A stretch of DNA of 64,000 nt from Isoperla grammatica (lineage: Eukaryota; Arthropoda; Insecta; Plecoptera; Perlodidae), in NCBI GenBank assembly GCA_945910005.1, contig OX246745.1:13133706-13197705 (forward strand), written 5' to 3'. Of this stretch, positions 1 to 13,700 are shown piece after piece (the first letter of the stretch is position 1; each line of letters opens with the position of its first letter). The notes under the pieces were generated by a model. It ran no database searches, had not been told where the DNA came from, and saw nothing but the letters and a program-made list of their open reading frames with translations. The translations under genes and the position numbers were made by a program.

Positions 1-3000
1 CAAATACACAATGTTTCGATTGATTACACAATAAAGAAAGGAGTGGTATTAATAAATCACGGCGAATTAATTGTCTTCGTATTATTTGTATTCACGACAT
101 TAAATGCAAAACAGAAAAGAAAATAGGTTTCAGAACCTCAATATTTCCCCAAAACTTGAATCGTGGAGGTCATAATTGCAGGGTATGGTTTTTGCGTTGA
201 AATACAGTTGCGTTAAAGGATTAGTCAGATGATAAACTAAAAAATCATCACTGAGTCATAAGTGCATGAAATTCAGTTATGTGTAAAATAAAACTGATAT
301 AGGTTGCTTCAATGCAAGAAAAAAAATAGTGAACATTTAGCTGTTCTATAAGATTCACTTCGATAGCTCTGCTGCATTTTTCTTTTAAAGCGTAGTACAG
401 CTGTATCGGTTCTGATGTCGCTAACGCCTGCCTGATAAGACAGAGCACTCATTGTGTAATACGAGTCCAGCCAGCGCTTCGCGAAACACTCGGCGACTGC
501 GGACAGTACCGCTCAAAACAGATTGCAACTTTTCTTCACATCAAGTCACAAGAAAATTAATTGCAGGGCATTTTGTAGAAGTACACGTTCGTACTAAGAA
601 GCATGTTATCGGTAGGGAAACGATGCACATTTAACCTCCTGATCGATTTTTGATAAGTGCCCTATTTTAGCGGTGTTTTTAGTTTTTACTATCTCCAGGC
701 AACATTTTTTGTATATGGGAATTACCATGAGAAAAGTGGCTCGGTGCTACTTGGTAGCAACAAACCAAAAAATCGCGGTTTTCTTTAATTTTTCAACCGC
801 CGGCTTTTAAAGTATGGTATCTTTTAGTAATGTTTTCCATATTTGAGGGTGGACATATTCAAATGAGAGTCTTTTAGTTTTCCATCTGACTAACCCTTTA
901 ATGACGCCCGCGTAGTTACGAAGAACAATTGTGAAATGTGCGTTGCAGCAACACATTACAATAGGTAAAAAGGAACATTTAAAAAACGGAAATATTCATT
1001 GGAACAATGACTCATTAATGAGAAAGTGGACTAAATTTTGTAGGGCATGACAGATTTTGGTTTACCTTTGTAACAATTTAAAAGCATTTTAAAGTGATTT
1101 GAATTGACAGAAATCGTGAGTTCCGCCGGCTTTAGGTGGACAATATCTTTACTGCAATTAAGCGACTAAGTTAAACGTTTCGGCGCCTCCCACTCTTGGG
1201 CACTTTCTTCCTTCTAACTGCATTCACAAAGAAATCGAGTAACTGCTTTACTCTCTGTCTGTGAATTAATCAATGAAATCGAATAACCTTGCGTTTTGAA
1301 ATAATTCAAATTAGCAGCACCTGAACAAAACATTAATTCAACTACACAAGGAAGCATTTCAGTTACCTCGTTGCAGTATAATTCATTTAGTGCATGGATG
1401 AGGGGAAAGCAAAGCGATGTAATGATAGCATTGTTATAATTGTTTAGTGCAAGGTCATGGGGCAAGGTAATGGAATCTTTCATTCTAGATGATATAACTT
1501 ATAAACAAGAGGAGAGAGTCCTTCGAAGCACGTGAACATATTTTAGCAATCGACAGTTCACAACGGTCCTCGTGGTGACCGGTGCCCGCAAAGAGGGCCC
1601 TCTCGCATCTCTTTGGTCATCTCACAAGGCCAATTCATCATTTTTTCATTTTCATACTTGCTCATTGCATTTTTGCTCTTTGCGATCCAAACGCCCACCA
1701 ACCCCTCACCCCCCCTTAAAACCTCAACCCCCCCTTATTTTGGATTCCATTAATCTTAATCATTACGGTTGTTATTGGTAAAGTAATATAATTAGAATTA
1801 ATAACTTAATAACCCGTTAACGATAAAAATATTTGAACATTTTTTTAATCCAATTTTTTTTAGTTCTTACGAAACTACAATTCGATCACATTTTCAATGT
1901 TGTCAAGCGTTCTTAAGATATATTACTAAAAACACGTTAATTCCTACGGTTTTATAGTGATACCATCTGATCTCAGAAGTGATAATATCCAATTCCAGCA
2001 GAATGTGGCAAGAAAAATGTGTTTCGTATGACAGTTAACACTTCAAGACATTCATCTAAGCGTATATGAGTGTCGTGATTTTTTTTTTTTTATTCACCAT
2101 TCGAAGTGGGAATGTTGTCGTGGAATTCCAGAGAGTAGAACGAGCGAACACACAAGAACTAATTTTGCAATCATCATTCATATCTATTCCATAAAGAAGA
2201 GGCTCAAAATGTAGAAAGTAATTTTAGCACATGTCAAGACTAGACATGTACATCTCATATCAAATGTTAAAACCGGTTTTCACTGATAGTATTGATCACA
2301 AGTTTTGATCACAAGTAATTACAATGCTGATACAATAATAAAGTTTATGGTTGAAGACTTTTGAAGCAGTTAAGACAAGATAGGCCAATGACATAAGAAC
2401 TCAGACAGTAATTACTTTACTTGTACTTGAAACTTTGCCAAATTATTTTTTGCACTTTCTTCACAAACTTTCCGCGGTTTGTGGGCTGTGAAAGAACCAT
2501 TGCAGATTAGAATTATGTTTTTGCCGCTAATTAATATGTTCTATCAATCACCGAATACAAAATGCTGAATAGTTAATACATAGAAATAAAATAAAAAGCA
2601 CGTACTTGTTTTCATACTTCTAGCATTATTATACATTCTGTGGTACCTCAACTGATTTGATTTGAAAACTGCGGAAGAGAAAAGTCCAGATATATCAATA
2701 TCATAAAAATTGCTTTAGAAGGTTTTTTTACTTTCGGTTCTAGGCTTCAATACAACAATCCCAAGATTTCAAAAATCTGTATTATTGTAAAATGTTTCCA
2801 CACAAAGTCAAATTTATGGAAACGCATTTTTGAATTAAATATCGTAGACTTCTATACGAGGAAATTTTATTTCCACTTCTCATAAAACCCACAGTCTGAG
2901 AAAATCATATATGTGATCATTTTGTGTGTGCGAAATTTTTTATCTGCTGCTGGAACAAAACGGATTTCTTAATTTTTCTTACCATGATCAATAAATAATG

Positions 3001-4960
3001 CTTCCGGAATGAAACTCAAAAGCGCGACTCAGCACGCCAGATCTACGCGGGATCACCCATAAGAAATATCTTTACTTCAACGTCTTAGGACTTGGCACTT
3101 GTTTGGAAAACTACAGTTGCCGGAATAAAGTTAGTTTAATATGAGGTTCTACTTTATTTGGAAATATTGTCCTGGCTTTCGAAACATTGTCGTTCTATCG
3201 TGTAATCATACTTGAAGACGTCTTGTAAATCTGTTATGCTTTTCGTTCTAGCGAATTGCGTGCGTAGAAAATATACATTGCTCAATGTTAATTAAATTTA
3301 GTCTAATAATTACAAAAATGCCAACTTATTAAATTTCATAACGTTGAAGACATAACAACGAATCGTTGTTTGACTTAATTCTCCTTATTAGAATAATATT
3401 TAGTTTGCGTTTACTACTTTTGTTTGTAGAACTAAGAAAGTTTCTCTTCCGGTGAAGATAATCTGTATTTGCGACGTTTTTCTAATGTCACATCTCACAA
3501 CATATTATTATCGACACGTAAAAATTAAGTTATTCACCATGCTTATTAAGTATATCATTAAACGACAAACGTTTAATATCGTTAGATACTTTAATAAATT
3601 CCAAAGGTAGGAGATCATTACTTCGTTTGGTCATTAACCTCTTTGATAATTAATTAGAAGCTATGTTACAATTACAAGAAGGAAACAAAATGAACCAGAA
3701 ATGGGATATGAACAGATACCGTTAAATAATGGGTCCTGGTGGTGGTGGTGGTGGGGGGGGGGGGGGGGTTGGCCGGTTGGGAGTACGATTGTGATACTGG
3801 GGGGCGGTAATTATGTGAGTTGGATGAGCCTATTCTTATGACAACCCGCGCTGTGGCCGCAAGCGTCCGTACATGTATTGGGTCTTGTGAGGTCCATAGA
3901 TCCCCTGGTGGAGGTTCGGTAAACCTCAACGTCAGGTCGTCTCATGGCCATTCTCGTGATGCCCATGAGGAAACTAGTTTACTAATTAATTAATATACTA
4001 CTTTGTAATGTAAAATTTTCATTTTACATCAATATCTTCACATAATTTCTTACTTCAATTTGCATCCACATTATGTATTTATTGTACCTGTGTATTTATA
4101 AGTAATGTAAACAAAGTCTAATGTTGAATGTTAAATTTGAAGATCTATTGTAAAATGGCTGTGCGGTTGTTTATAATCAGCAATCAATTTTTAATGTCGA
4201 TAAGATCCAAGAGTAATTACAATATTTTAGTTTGATATTTTTTCGTTTTGAGCCAGATTTGTTTTTGACTGATTAATTCATTCGTTTTACTGAATTATTC
4301 TCCTGTTTGAATAAGATATGATTTTTAACACTGTGGAAATAGGTGCGACGACCTAATGTACGACGAGCCTCTGCCAGGGGATTTACATAACTTAACCATG
4401 TAGTAAACATGGTACCTGCGGTCCAGGTTTGAATTCTGACTCGAGCATGGATTTCAGCATGGTCATATCACCCATTCATTCTCTCGGGTAACTTTATAAC
4501 CAACAATGACACGTCAATCCCGAATATTATTTTTGTACAATACTCAAAGTCGTGGCCCATCAAATATTTGCAACATACCATATTAATATCTCTACCAAAA
4601 GGTATGATTGAGCCAATATCATACCAGCTGGTGTTTTTTGCTCCGGTGTGTAAAGGATTCTACGCTAAGTAACTCGAGGTCATGGCTCTAACAATGCACG
4701 GCCAGTGCACAAGATTTTGTAAATTGTTTTCAATTAAAAAAAAGCACAATCATGTTCGGTTTATCGGGGATGCTTTAAGGTACATTTTTTCACTAGAGCA
4801 TACTTCAAAGAGCATAGTCTAGAGTCTAGACTTTGAAGAATGTATTTTGCTGACGGCAAATCAAATTTATGTAAAGCTGGACTTGTTTGTCTTTATTGTA
4901 AATTTGAATATCAACCGAGGACACTCACATTCGCCTATACCCCTTCGTTCTGACTGATAG
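1..4960. other. AT-rich DNA without a recognised gene
   Basis: Apart from a possible decayed SINE at 4.4 kb and a G-run/TGG repeat near 3737-3769, nothing gene-like was seen. Open frames are short, with no family motif or plausible splice context. Confidence 0.6.
4375..4510 (+). mobile_element. Possible degenerate SINE of another family
   Basis: CAGGTTTGAATTCTGACTCG looks like a decayed B box followed by a GAGCATGGATTTC stretch, the style of several arthropod SINEs. Only one copy is seen here, so this is tentative. Confidence 0.3.
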
Positions 4961-4964
4961 TGAT

Positions 4965-5156
4965 CTATAGTGTATTGCAATGAATCTGTGGTCCTAGGAT
5001 CCCGCCCCCCTTCCCCTACTTCACTCCATACCTCGAATCGCCGGCTCGAGCCAGCCGCGAGGGGTACCCCGCCGAGCCGGCGATTCGAGGTATGTAGTGA
5101 AGTAGGGAAAGGTGGGCGGGATCCTAGGACCACAGATTCATTGCAATACACTGTAG
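4965..5156. mobile_element. Foldback (hairpin) element with 83-bp arms
   Basis: CTATAGTGTATTGCAATG at the left mirrors CATTGCAATACACTGTAG at the right. The arms stay complementary through the GATCC, GTAGTGAAGTAGG and GAATCGCCGGCTCG regions, leaving a loop of about 25 bases. The arms are GC-rich against AT-rich flanks. The overlapping open frames of 88 and 94 codons on opposite strands are a result of the palindrome. Confidence 0.92.
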
Positions 5157-5539
5157 TACATTATATTTCTCTGAAGTATGAATGCATTGCAACCCAACAT
5201 CTAAACAAAGTACTGCTACGCAGTCATAGTCAGTAAACATCTATATCTAAATGTAATTATCTCTATATTACACAACAGCTAAAAAACAAAATTGGCATGG
5301 CGTAGATTTTTCGTTGTCATAGTTACTATATTTCCCGCCATTGTTCAATATATGATTGTACATAGCTTGCATTTTTCTTTGTCATTATTACTTTATACAG
5401 CAATGCAAATTAAATTTCTACGTCCAATACTTATCGGATCGGGTTAAAAGTAACATATTCTTGGATAAAATGTACTGTTAAATGATTATAGCTCACCTTT
5501 TACCGCCATTTTTGTTTTTCAATAATTCGAGTAACCTAG

Positions 5540-5715
5540 AAACTTCTAGACAAATTTTGCCACAAAACTAGTGGCATTCAATCCATATCAAGGCCTGTGG
5601 ATGATCGAAATTTCAACTTATTCGGATTTTCCGTTCGACCGCTATCGCGAGATATAAAAACGAAAGAGCAAAACCAAAACAAAACGAGTGCCATAAAAAT
5701 ACATCGGAGACGCTT
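5540..5715. mobile_element. Repeat element copy 3, fragment
   Basis: Shares TTTTCCGTTCGACCGCTATC, the CAAGGCCTGTGGATG region and GAGTGCCATAA with the copies at 16.2 and 21.5 kb. It has the 21.5-kb orientation, lacks both ends and is more diverged. Confidence 0.65.
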
Positions 5716-6103
5716 CCTTAATATCATAAAAAAATTACAAAACAAAACACACAAATATTAAAAATAATTAAATATGTTAATAAAATCTATGGTAGCTAAT
5801 TTGATCACAGAGATATATACGAAGTATACATCTCTATGATTTGATGATAGTATATCTTCAAAATCGAACTCCATTCCCATGAATTAAACTCTACACGTTA
5901 TGAAATGTACAAAGGCAGGAGTACGAATCATGCCTGAATACGAAATGTTTTGTTTTAGTTTTTATCTAATAAGAATAGATCTTGTATATACAAAACCCAA
6001 ACCAAATTCATTTGGTTGCATTAGGTCGGGTGAGGTATATAAGGTATAGACAGCTACAGCGACCGGTGTAAATAGGCAGGCGGGCCATTACTTTCACTAC
6101 TGC

Positions 6104-6231
6104 TATAAAACCAAGTGCAACGAACAACAGCGGCCAGTTGATTGCTTATTATCCTAACAAGTGGAGGAGTAGGACACCTCATTTTAGTTATTATTTTTAC
6201 TACGCCTGTGATTCAAGCTGTACCACCACAG
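6104..6231 (+). promoter_or_regulatory. Candidate core promoter and non-coding first exon
   Basis: TATAAAA at 6104-6110 and an initiator-like CCAGTTG with its A at 6136, 32 bases apart, as in TATA/Inr promoters. From 6136 there is no ATG before a CACAG|GTTAGT donor at 6231/6232. A further TATATAA lies at 6036. Gene 1 has a splice acceptor just before its ATG, so this could be its 5' non-coding exon 12 kb away; that link is inference. Confidence 0.4.
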
Positions 6232-7195
6232 GTTAGTCAACGTTTTACATTCTTTAACGTAAAACAGCGCACGCGACTTTTGACCGAAATAATGCACCTA
6301 TTCAAAAATGTTCTGATATAAATTTAATAAACATACATTTTAAGTGTAAATAAAAACGGGTCTTATAAAATTCAGTGAAGGTTTAGGTGAAAAAATAACA
6401 GAATCGTTGTGTAGATGTGTGTGTGAAGTATGAGACAAATAGAAGCAGTGACTATTACATAAGCTATTTGTCAACAAATGCATCAGTGAAACAACTATAT
6501 TAGTTGTCATTAACCGCTACTGTAATTTAAATCAAACAACTACAGATCTTTTTTTTCATTTACCAGGGCTCGTGGAAATTCGTAGATATTGAAAGCTTAC
6601 ACTCCCCAAGGTTTTAAGTTTTTGGCTGTCAAACATTGAGTGCCGTTTCACATTAACAATTTATCATATTCACATAATATTAGTCTTACACCACAAATAT
6701 TAAAAAAAAGAATAAAATAAACATCTAATTGAATTTGTAATAAAGCATCTTCAAATCTTTGTTACTAACTTCGGCGGCGGAATTCAGCACAGCACCAATA
6801 ATAATTGAGTGTCTAATGCTCACGGGCAGACATTGATTGACAACGGATGATCTATGTGTGAGGACCTCAGTGAAATACTAAACGCATTGTGTGCAAATGT
6901 GCGTATACACACAACCATCCGTGTTACTCTCAGCTATAATTGGTCAGGAACATCGAGATAAACACAAATATTTAGGCTTCCGTGATTTTTTAATTTGCTT
7001 TCTCCATTTCAAAGGGCAATTACCCGACTAATTTATTTACTCAAATTTCTCAAGTTTCATTGCTACGGGAGAGTGAAGTAAGCTTATATATAGTTGCCAC
7101 ATCTTATTCTCGTGGTGAGTTCGATGGGCATGGAAACATGGAAAGTGCGTGTTCGATGAGAATATGTTTAAGTTGCTTGCTAGTCGGAAACCATA

Positions 7196-7368
7196 TTTAG
7201 TCACTTAGTAAGTTAATTAGTTAGTTAGTAAGTAATCAATTAATTGGATTTAATTTATAAATTGTTTAATTGATTTAGTAATTAGTAAGTCAGTCAGTCA
7301 GTCAGTCAATCAGTCAGTCAGTCAGTTAGTCAGTTAGTCAGTTACTCAGTTAGTTAGTAATTAATTAA

Positions 7369-7401
<33 letters not shown>

Positions 7402-7418
7402 AAGTTAATTAGTTACGA
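7196..7418 (+). repeat. Tetranucleotide repeat (GTTA/GTCA)n
   Basis: Alternating blocks of TTAG and TCAG repeats with AATT-rich interruptions. Confidence 0.93.
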
Positions 7419-8153
7419 AAACTAGCCATAACGTAACTTTGCATGAATATCATCACTCCTAGTTTTCAATTTGGTATTTTTTACTTTGAATAATATATCG
7501 ATGAGAAATCATTCTGTAAGCCGTGATGGTTTTCATGATATTTTACCACTACACACAGTAAATTGTGCATCCCCATTAGAAGATATACGCGAAGAAAGCA
7601 GAGAAAATAAAAACTAGTAAAAATACTGTTATGTCCGCCAAAGGTTTACTTGCGGAGGTGTTGCACTTAAGAAAACTGTTGTTCTACCATAGATGGGTCG
7701 ACTCTCTCGCTATTGTGTTGGGTTTATAGGTAATATTTGGTTTGTAGGTAATATTTAACCCGGTCCGGTAATATGAACGGATAATACAAATTAATAGGAA
7801 TTAATAAGCTATTAGGTGGATTTTAAAGCTGCCACGGTGAAAACAAGTTATTCCGTAGTAGTTACTAACAACTACTAATTGCATTTACTAACTTTTTAAT
7901 AGTGTTCATTATACCGGCCCTCAAAGTTTATTATTGGCGACTGCAGGTAGATGTAGACAAAACAGCTTGTCACCACTTTCGTTCACCTATGCTTTTAGTT
8001 AGTGACTCATACGAAACACATGGGTAATTCCCTCCTTGACCATCTCAACACCTCAAGGCCATGCTCGCCTCCTTGCCTGGGATGTGTACAATATACTATC
8101 ATGCTTGAGCATTGTGCACATCAATACGTTATCAGATCATATAGGTATCCCCA

Positions 8154-8282
8154 GAGGCAGGTATTTGCGTTAAAAACGGATATTAACAAATTTGGGACTA
8201 ATTTTTTACCACGAAATAACCGATTTAAATCGGCGGTACAGCAAGAATTGAAACATTCATTTTTTACAACAATACCTGCCTC
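8154..8282. repeat. Small inverted repeat
   Basis: GAGGCAGGTATT at the left and AATACCTGCCTC at the right, 129 bases end to end. It may be a tiny MITE; no target duplication was recognised. It lies in a 112-codon open frame that is not believed to be a gene. Confidence 0.5.
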
Positions 8283-9352
8283 TAAATGCTCAAACTACAT
8301 TTGTGTTGTAACCTGCAAGTATAGCAAGATTTCTGTTTAAAAACCTCTAAAAATATCGAAAGAAAAAGCCAACACTAAAAATTGAATTTTTCACCACTTT
8401 TGTAGATAACAAAAACGAAAATTGTCATTAATTTACACCACAAATACCGGATAACGTATTCCCGCGTTTTTACCATGCAACGTGAACCTAGGAAGGCGTC
8501 CCATTCCTGATCAGGCAAGAAACTTTAGGTCTAAGGAATAATCGAGGCATCCTTATCATAATCATTGATTTGCCGTCGCGCAAAAGGTAAATCTGTGAAA
8601 TTATTTTACATATTATAAATAGAACTCCATTTGACTCTTTTTTCCAGTAAGTCAACACTTTCGAAATACAATAATTAACATACTCTCCCCCCCCCCCTAC
8701 CGTTTCCCCCCAGGGGTATCATTAGCCACACTGTTCATTCATGCGGAAGACAAAGCAGGACCCATTCATTGTCAAGGTACTTACTCTTATCTGATAGAGT
8801 ATGAAACATGTTTCGAAGACAAACCTGTTGACTTTGACCTAAGTCTTGATTCTTGAACTAGTCTTCAGCGTTAAGGAAGTCCAGCTTTCCAGTGAGTCGT
8901 CTGAATCGGGTATATTGAACCATGACATATATCGATACATCGCTCGAGTAACCATTGTTTGTTCTCTTTGATGATATTAAAAATTCAGGCTGTTATGAAA
9001 CCAATATTTGGTTGCGATACCATGACTTCGCAATGCTACTGACTGAAAGAGGTTCTTTTACCAGGGTTCCTTATGATTGTGAATCTCAACCGACGTTTCC
9101 ATACTATTTAGTTTGAATTTGACCTACAATCGAGAAACCACAAAGCACAATGGGAAACCCCAACAAAAAGTCAATCCACAATCGAGTGACGACAGAAACA
9201 GAAACCCTGGGTTATACCCATTCGTTTTTCAATGAATCAACACCACAAAGTATCTATAGGTAAATTACAGCGTGGTCTCTGCATGGGACCCCTCGCGGCT
9301 TCACGATCTCATTCGTAAACAAGGCTAATCGAGATGATGAGAAGATATTAAT

Positions 9353-9355
9353 AGT

Positions 9356-9429
<74 letters not shown>

Positions 9430-9439
9430 TAATAATAAT

Positions 9440-9519
<80 letters not shown>

Positions 9520-9603
9520 TAATAATAATAATAATAATAATAATTATAATAATAATAACAATAATAATAATATTAATAATAACAATAAAAATAATAATAA
9601 TAG
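9353..9603 (+). repeat. (AAT)n microsatellite
   Basis: About 250 bp of near-pure AAT with a few substitutions. It adjoins the 3' end of the reverse SINE at 9604, so it probably grew from the SINE tail. Confidence 0.97.
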
Positions 9604-9880
9604 TTTCGTAGGAATATCCGTTATAGGGTGCACACCAGCTTTACCTGATGTACCCCTCTTCAGGTGACACTATATAATAGGTATGTTTGGATAGTTGGGA
9701 AGGAATGTCCGAGGGAAAGTATTATCCCATGTATTCGCTTTTACGACGACTTAGGAAAACTTCTGAAAAAACCTTCAGTCAGGATTTCCGGTGGTCGGTA
9801 TCGAACCGGCGACCTCCCGAGTTAAGAGTCTCGCGTCTTACCGCTGAGCTACTTCTATCTATCGGTACACTACTCGTAAT
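9604..9880 (-). mobile_element. tRNA-derived SINE, reverse copy, with (AAT)n tail
   Basis: Reads in reverse from the tail (AGGGTGCACACCAGC at 9626) to the head (GAACCGGCGACCTCCCGAG, then CTTACCGCTGAGCTACTTCT). The 3' end adjoins a 250-bp AAT tract. Confidence 0.85.
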
Positions 9881-10037
9881 GGAGTGTACAAGTGAGTGAA
9901 GTGAAATGTTCCCAAACCACTTCAATCGGGCAATAAACATTTAACAATCGAGGCACTTTCATCATTATTATTATTGATTCATCGTCTCAAAAAGTGTAAA
10001 ACTAAAAGTAGCCAAATTAGGCACTCATAGCACAACG

Positions 10038-10089
<52 letters not shown>
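10038..10089. repeat. (TA)n microsatellite
   Basis: About 26 uninterrupted TA repeats. Confidence 0.97.
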
Positions 10090-10092
<3 letters not shown>

Positions 10093-10368
10093 CTACTGTT
10101 TGGGGTTGTTATTTGGATTAGTGCGGGAGGGCGAGGTAAAACCCGGGCGTGTCGTTCCTGGGGATTCCCCTCAAGGTCAGTCCAAGGGGAGGAGAGGTTT
10201 CGTCCCTCACCTCCATCCCCTAGCGTCTTCTCTAGGTGATGGAATGGGCTTCCAATCGCTCTTGCACAATGACTTGCAGTGGTTACTTTAGATTACAATG
10301 AGAAATAGCCCCGCAAACTCGTACACAACATCCAAGTCCCTTGAACACAACATCCATCCACTCGTACA

Positions 10369-10752
10369 CAGTGGTTAAAGTGGGGCTGTATGAGCCGGTA
10401 TGCATACCGTTACCAAACTTACTACCGGTATGCCATACCGGCACTAATTTTTATCGATGGTATGCATACTGGCGAATTATGTTGAACGTTTTAGGCTCAT
10501 CTAATGTTTTTATAAAGTAAATGTTTGAATTTTTGTTTTTCCACTAGAATAGTATTAGTTTAGCACGGGTCCTCAACCCCCAAACCCTGTTCAAAGTCAT
10601 TTAAACGTGTTCGTGACAAAATACCCTAACTAAATTCCCTGGGGGGCAAAACTGGGGGGACGTACCCCCCAGACCCCCCGGCGTACCCCCTTTGTCTACA
10701 TCGCACAGAAGTAGTGCATACCGTTACTTCTCCCAGTCCACTTTAACCACTG
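10369..10752. mobile_element. hAT-type MITE with 8-bp target duplication
   Basis: Ends CAGTGGTTAAAGTGG and CCACTTTAACCACTG form terminal inverted repeats. CTCGTACA flanks both sides (10361-10368 and 10753-10760). The inside repeats GGTATGCATACCG-like words and holds no transposase frame. Confidence 0.93.
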
Positions 10753-10799
10753 CTCGTACAGAACGTTTGACACAAATCTCCATGCAGACTGTTTTTCGT

Positions 10800-13700
10800 A
10801 TTACATAAATAGCACAATTAGCTGTCGCGTATGTTCAGTATGCATGAAAGTGAATTACGTCGGAAACAGTCCTCCGTAATTACTTTCATTTCGTCAGTCG
10901 GAAGGATCCATTAAGCTCTGTGCTACCGATACTTACTTCATACTTTCTATATAGTATAAAGACGGAACTAGTCTACAAATGATATGACGTAATGGTGTTG
11001 TACAATAGATTTAGCGATATGTCCGCTCATGAGGGTAACGGTTTACCATGACAAGGGTATTTCAATCCGATGGAGAAACTCGCTACGTGCTTTCATTGTT
11101 CGTTTACTGGGTCCACGCACGCTAATCAATTAAATAGAGAAAAAAAATGAATCGAATTAGTTGTTACAACATGTATAAATTAAAAAATATATGTTTATAG
11201 TAAATAAGAATCTAATTCATATCAAGTAGGCTAACTAAGAAATAAAGCTTACAAAAAATAGAACTGGTTGAATGGTTTTAGTCTCTGTCACACATTTGGT
11301 AACGCGGCCGCGTTTAAAGCAATAGTTACATTACTTAAGTACGTTAATAAATACTTGCAAACACTAAAATTGAAATTATGTTTTATTAATCAAGTGTTAC
11401 TTAACATTACCAGAGTTTGATTATGTTTAGAAAGGTCGCTATTGCCACCGAGCAATGTGGCATGTTTAATTAGTATACCTTGTACGGTAACCTTGCTCTA
11501 GGATTCAATTGGTTTCTGTCTGCTCAGCGAATGTGAACGTAACATAACATGTTATGGAAGTGAACGCTCGTCTTTGCCCAAGAACACATATGATATGAAA
11601 GTGCTACTTAACGAAAAGAGAAAGAAATTTTGTAAAAGCAGTACAGGTATCACTGGAAAGTTTGCATCAAGGACCACAAAAAAATAAGTGAACGAGATTG
11701 ACCATTGGAATTGTAACAGTAAATACCTTTATGTAATCAAACACAAAACAGCTTCTTTGATATAAACACGTATCATGTATATTATGTAAGTTGTCGCTTT
11801 CACATTTACAGACCCTCTAATTGAAGTAAGGAATATTTCATGTTCGCTTGTAACGAGAGCCCAGACAAAATTAGTGTATATAATATAGTCTGGTGAAAAT
11901 GTTCCCAGACCACTTGAATTTCACCTTCTCGCCTCAATAATTTTTGAATAAATTTAATTATTACATGGTTTTACTATAACAATATAACAATAGGTTGGTG
12001 TTGATGCCTTGGCCTTCGTCATTATCAGTTTTGAGCCTCGATCCAATGGCCTTCGCTAACCACACAACAAAGCGATGCCTAATCACCTGAAGTGTTATCC
12101 TCCAGTAAATATATGACAACATGCTGTGCGGGACAAAGACATGGGAAAGCCCAGAAGCTAAGGACAACCCTAAGTGTGAACGCGCGGGGGCCAAGACAAC
12201 TACGGACTTAGGTCCGAATCCTAATCGGATCTCTTTCATTTCTGACTCCTCCACGTTTCAATGATTCCAGCCAACAGTATTAGACATGACACCTGCAAGA
12301 GTTCGTCACACTCCGAATACTCATAGTCCTATCCTAACACTCCAGTTTTCCGATGATCTTTATTTCTTTATTTGTCTATAATCGCCCCTCCCATGAGAGA
12401 AGTGCATATCCGCCACTGTCACGGAATAGCTTAGCGGAAGTGCGTGAGTTTGCACCTCTAACAATACATCTTGGAATGAGCGGTAACTATCCGTGTAGTA
12501 GAACAACGAAGTCACTACGCGAGACTGAGCTAAGTAGGTTCAAGACATACGTATTGCGCATTACGGTTTAAGTCTCGATTCATTCATACACTCACAACAA
12601 TGATATTAATTAAGCTATCCTATTCGTCATACATCAATATTGAACTGTTAAAATACCGATTAAGTATTAACACATTTTGGACAATCGAGCAACTAAAATT
12701 GATACGTTCGTTTTTGCTTTTATTCCTGTCTCGTAATGAATTTCGCATAAGAATTAGATTTAGACCGTAGATTAGATTATCAACTATTTTTAGGGCGAGT
12801 ATGTTGTATTTTTGGTCTAAACTTTGTGTAAATTAGTGTGACCATATTATGAAAACACACTGTTGGACACGAACTAAAGTAAAATAAACATAAATGTTGG
12901 ATATCCCTCCTCGAGTAAATTAGTACAGTAAGCGGGTGGACTCGGTGAATGGGTGCACACAAGTTGCGCGGCAGACTTCTTTCAGGGAAGAGTCTATCTT
13001 AGCCCACTCTAAACGCAGGCGGAGCAGTTCATTGCTCATTTCTAAACCTGTTGAGCTGTCACAACATCTTTTAATCGACGGTCAATTGAAATAAACCATT
13101 TTAGAAAGCCGGTGCTGATTCGTTATTCACGTACTAAACTTGTGTGGTCCAAAATATTAGTTTTAAAAATATGAGCGAAATAAAACTAACCTTTATAGTT
13201 CATGATAAAGAAATAATATAAAATAATAATAATTAATACAAGAAATACATTTACTTGCATGAAGAGTACTTCTACAAAATTCAAATTAATTTGTGAGTAT
13301 GTCAAGATTATAAATTCAACTCGTACAAAATCGTCGCCATCCCTCGGCGGTTGTGGAACAGGCAATACTATATAAACACACTCAAGAGCATGGGATGTAT
13401 TTTCAGTCGATGTTTGCCAATTTGCCCAGATTACAACTCCTTGCTTAACGATCTAAGAGTATTTGCGTCACCGCAGAACATGTAACTCAGTGTTTTCAAT
13501 GTGAAGAAGTCTATTGCGTATTTAAATGAGCGCGTGGCGTACAGTGTTACCATAGAGAGAGCTGGCATTAGCTGCTTGCAACTTTTTAACAGCATTTTCA
13601 GTAATTTCTATAGCGTGTTGCAATTCAAAGAACTGTTTTTTAAACCGATTAGTCGATTGTTCAACATGAATATCTCAAAAAATTTGAGCATTTTAGGTTG

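Noticed and set aside
4867..5236. Overlapping 94- and 88-codon frames with the same protein start on both strands
   Set aside because: A mirror effect of the foldback element at 4965-5156.
8002..8340. 112-codon open frame
   Set aside because: No motif, no splice or promoter context, and it contains a small inverted repeat. Probably chance.
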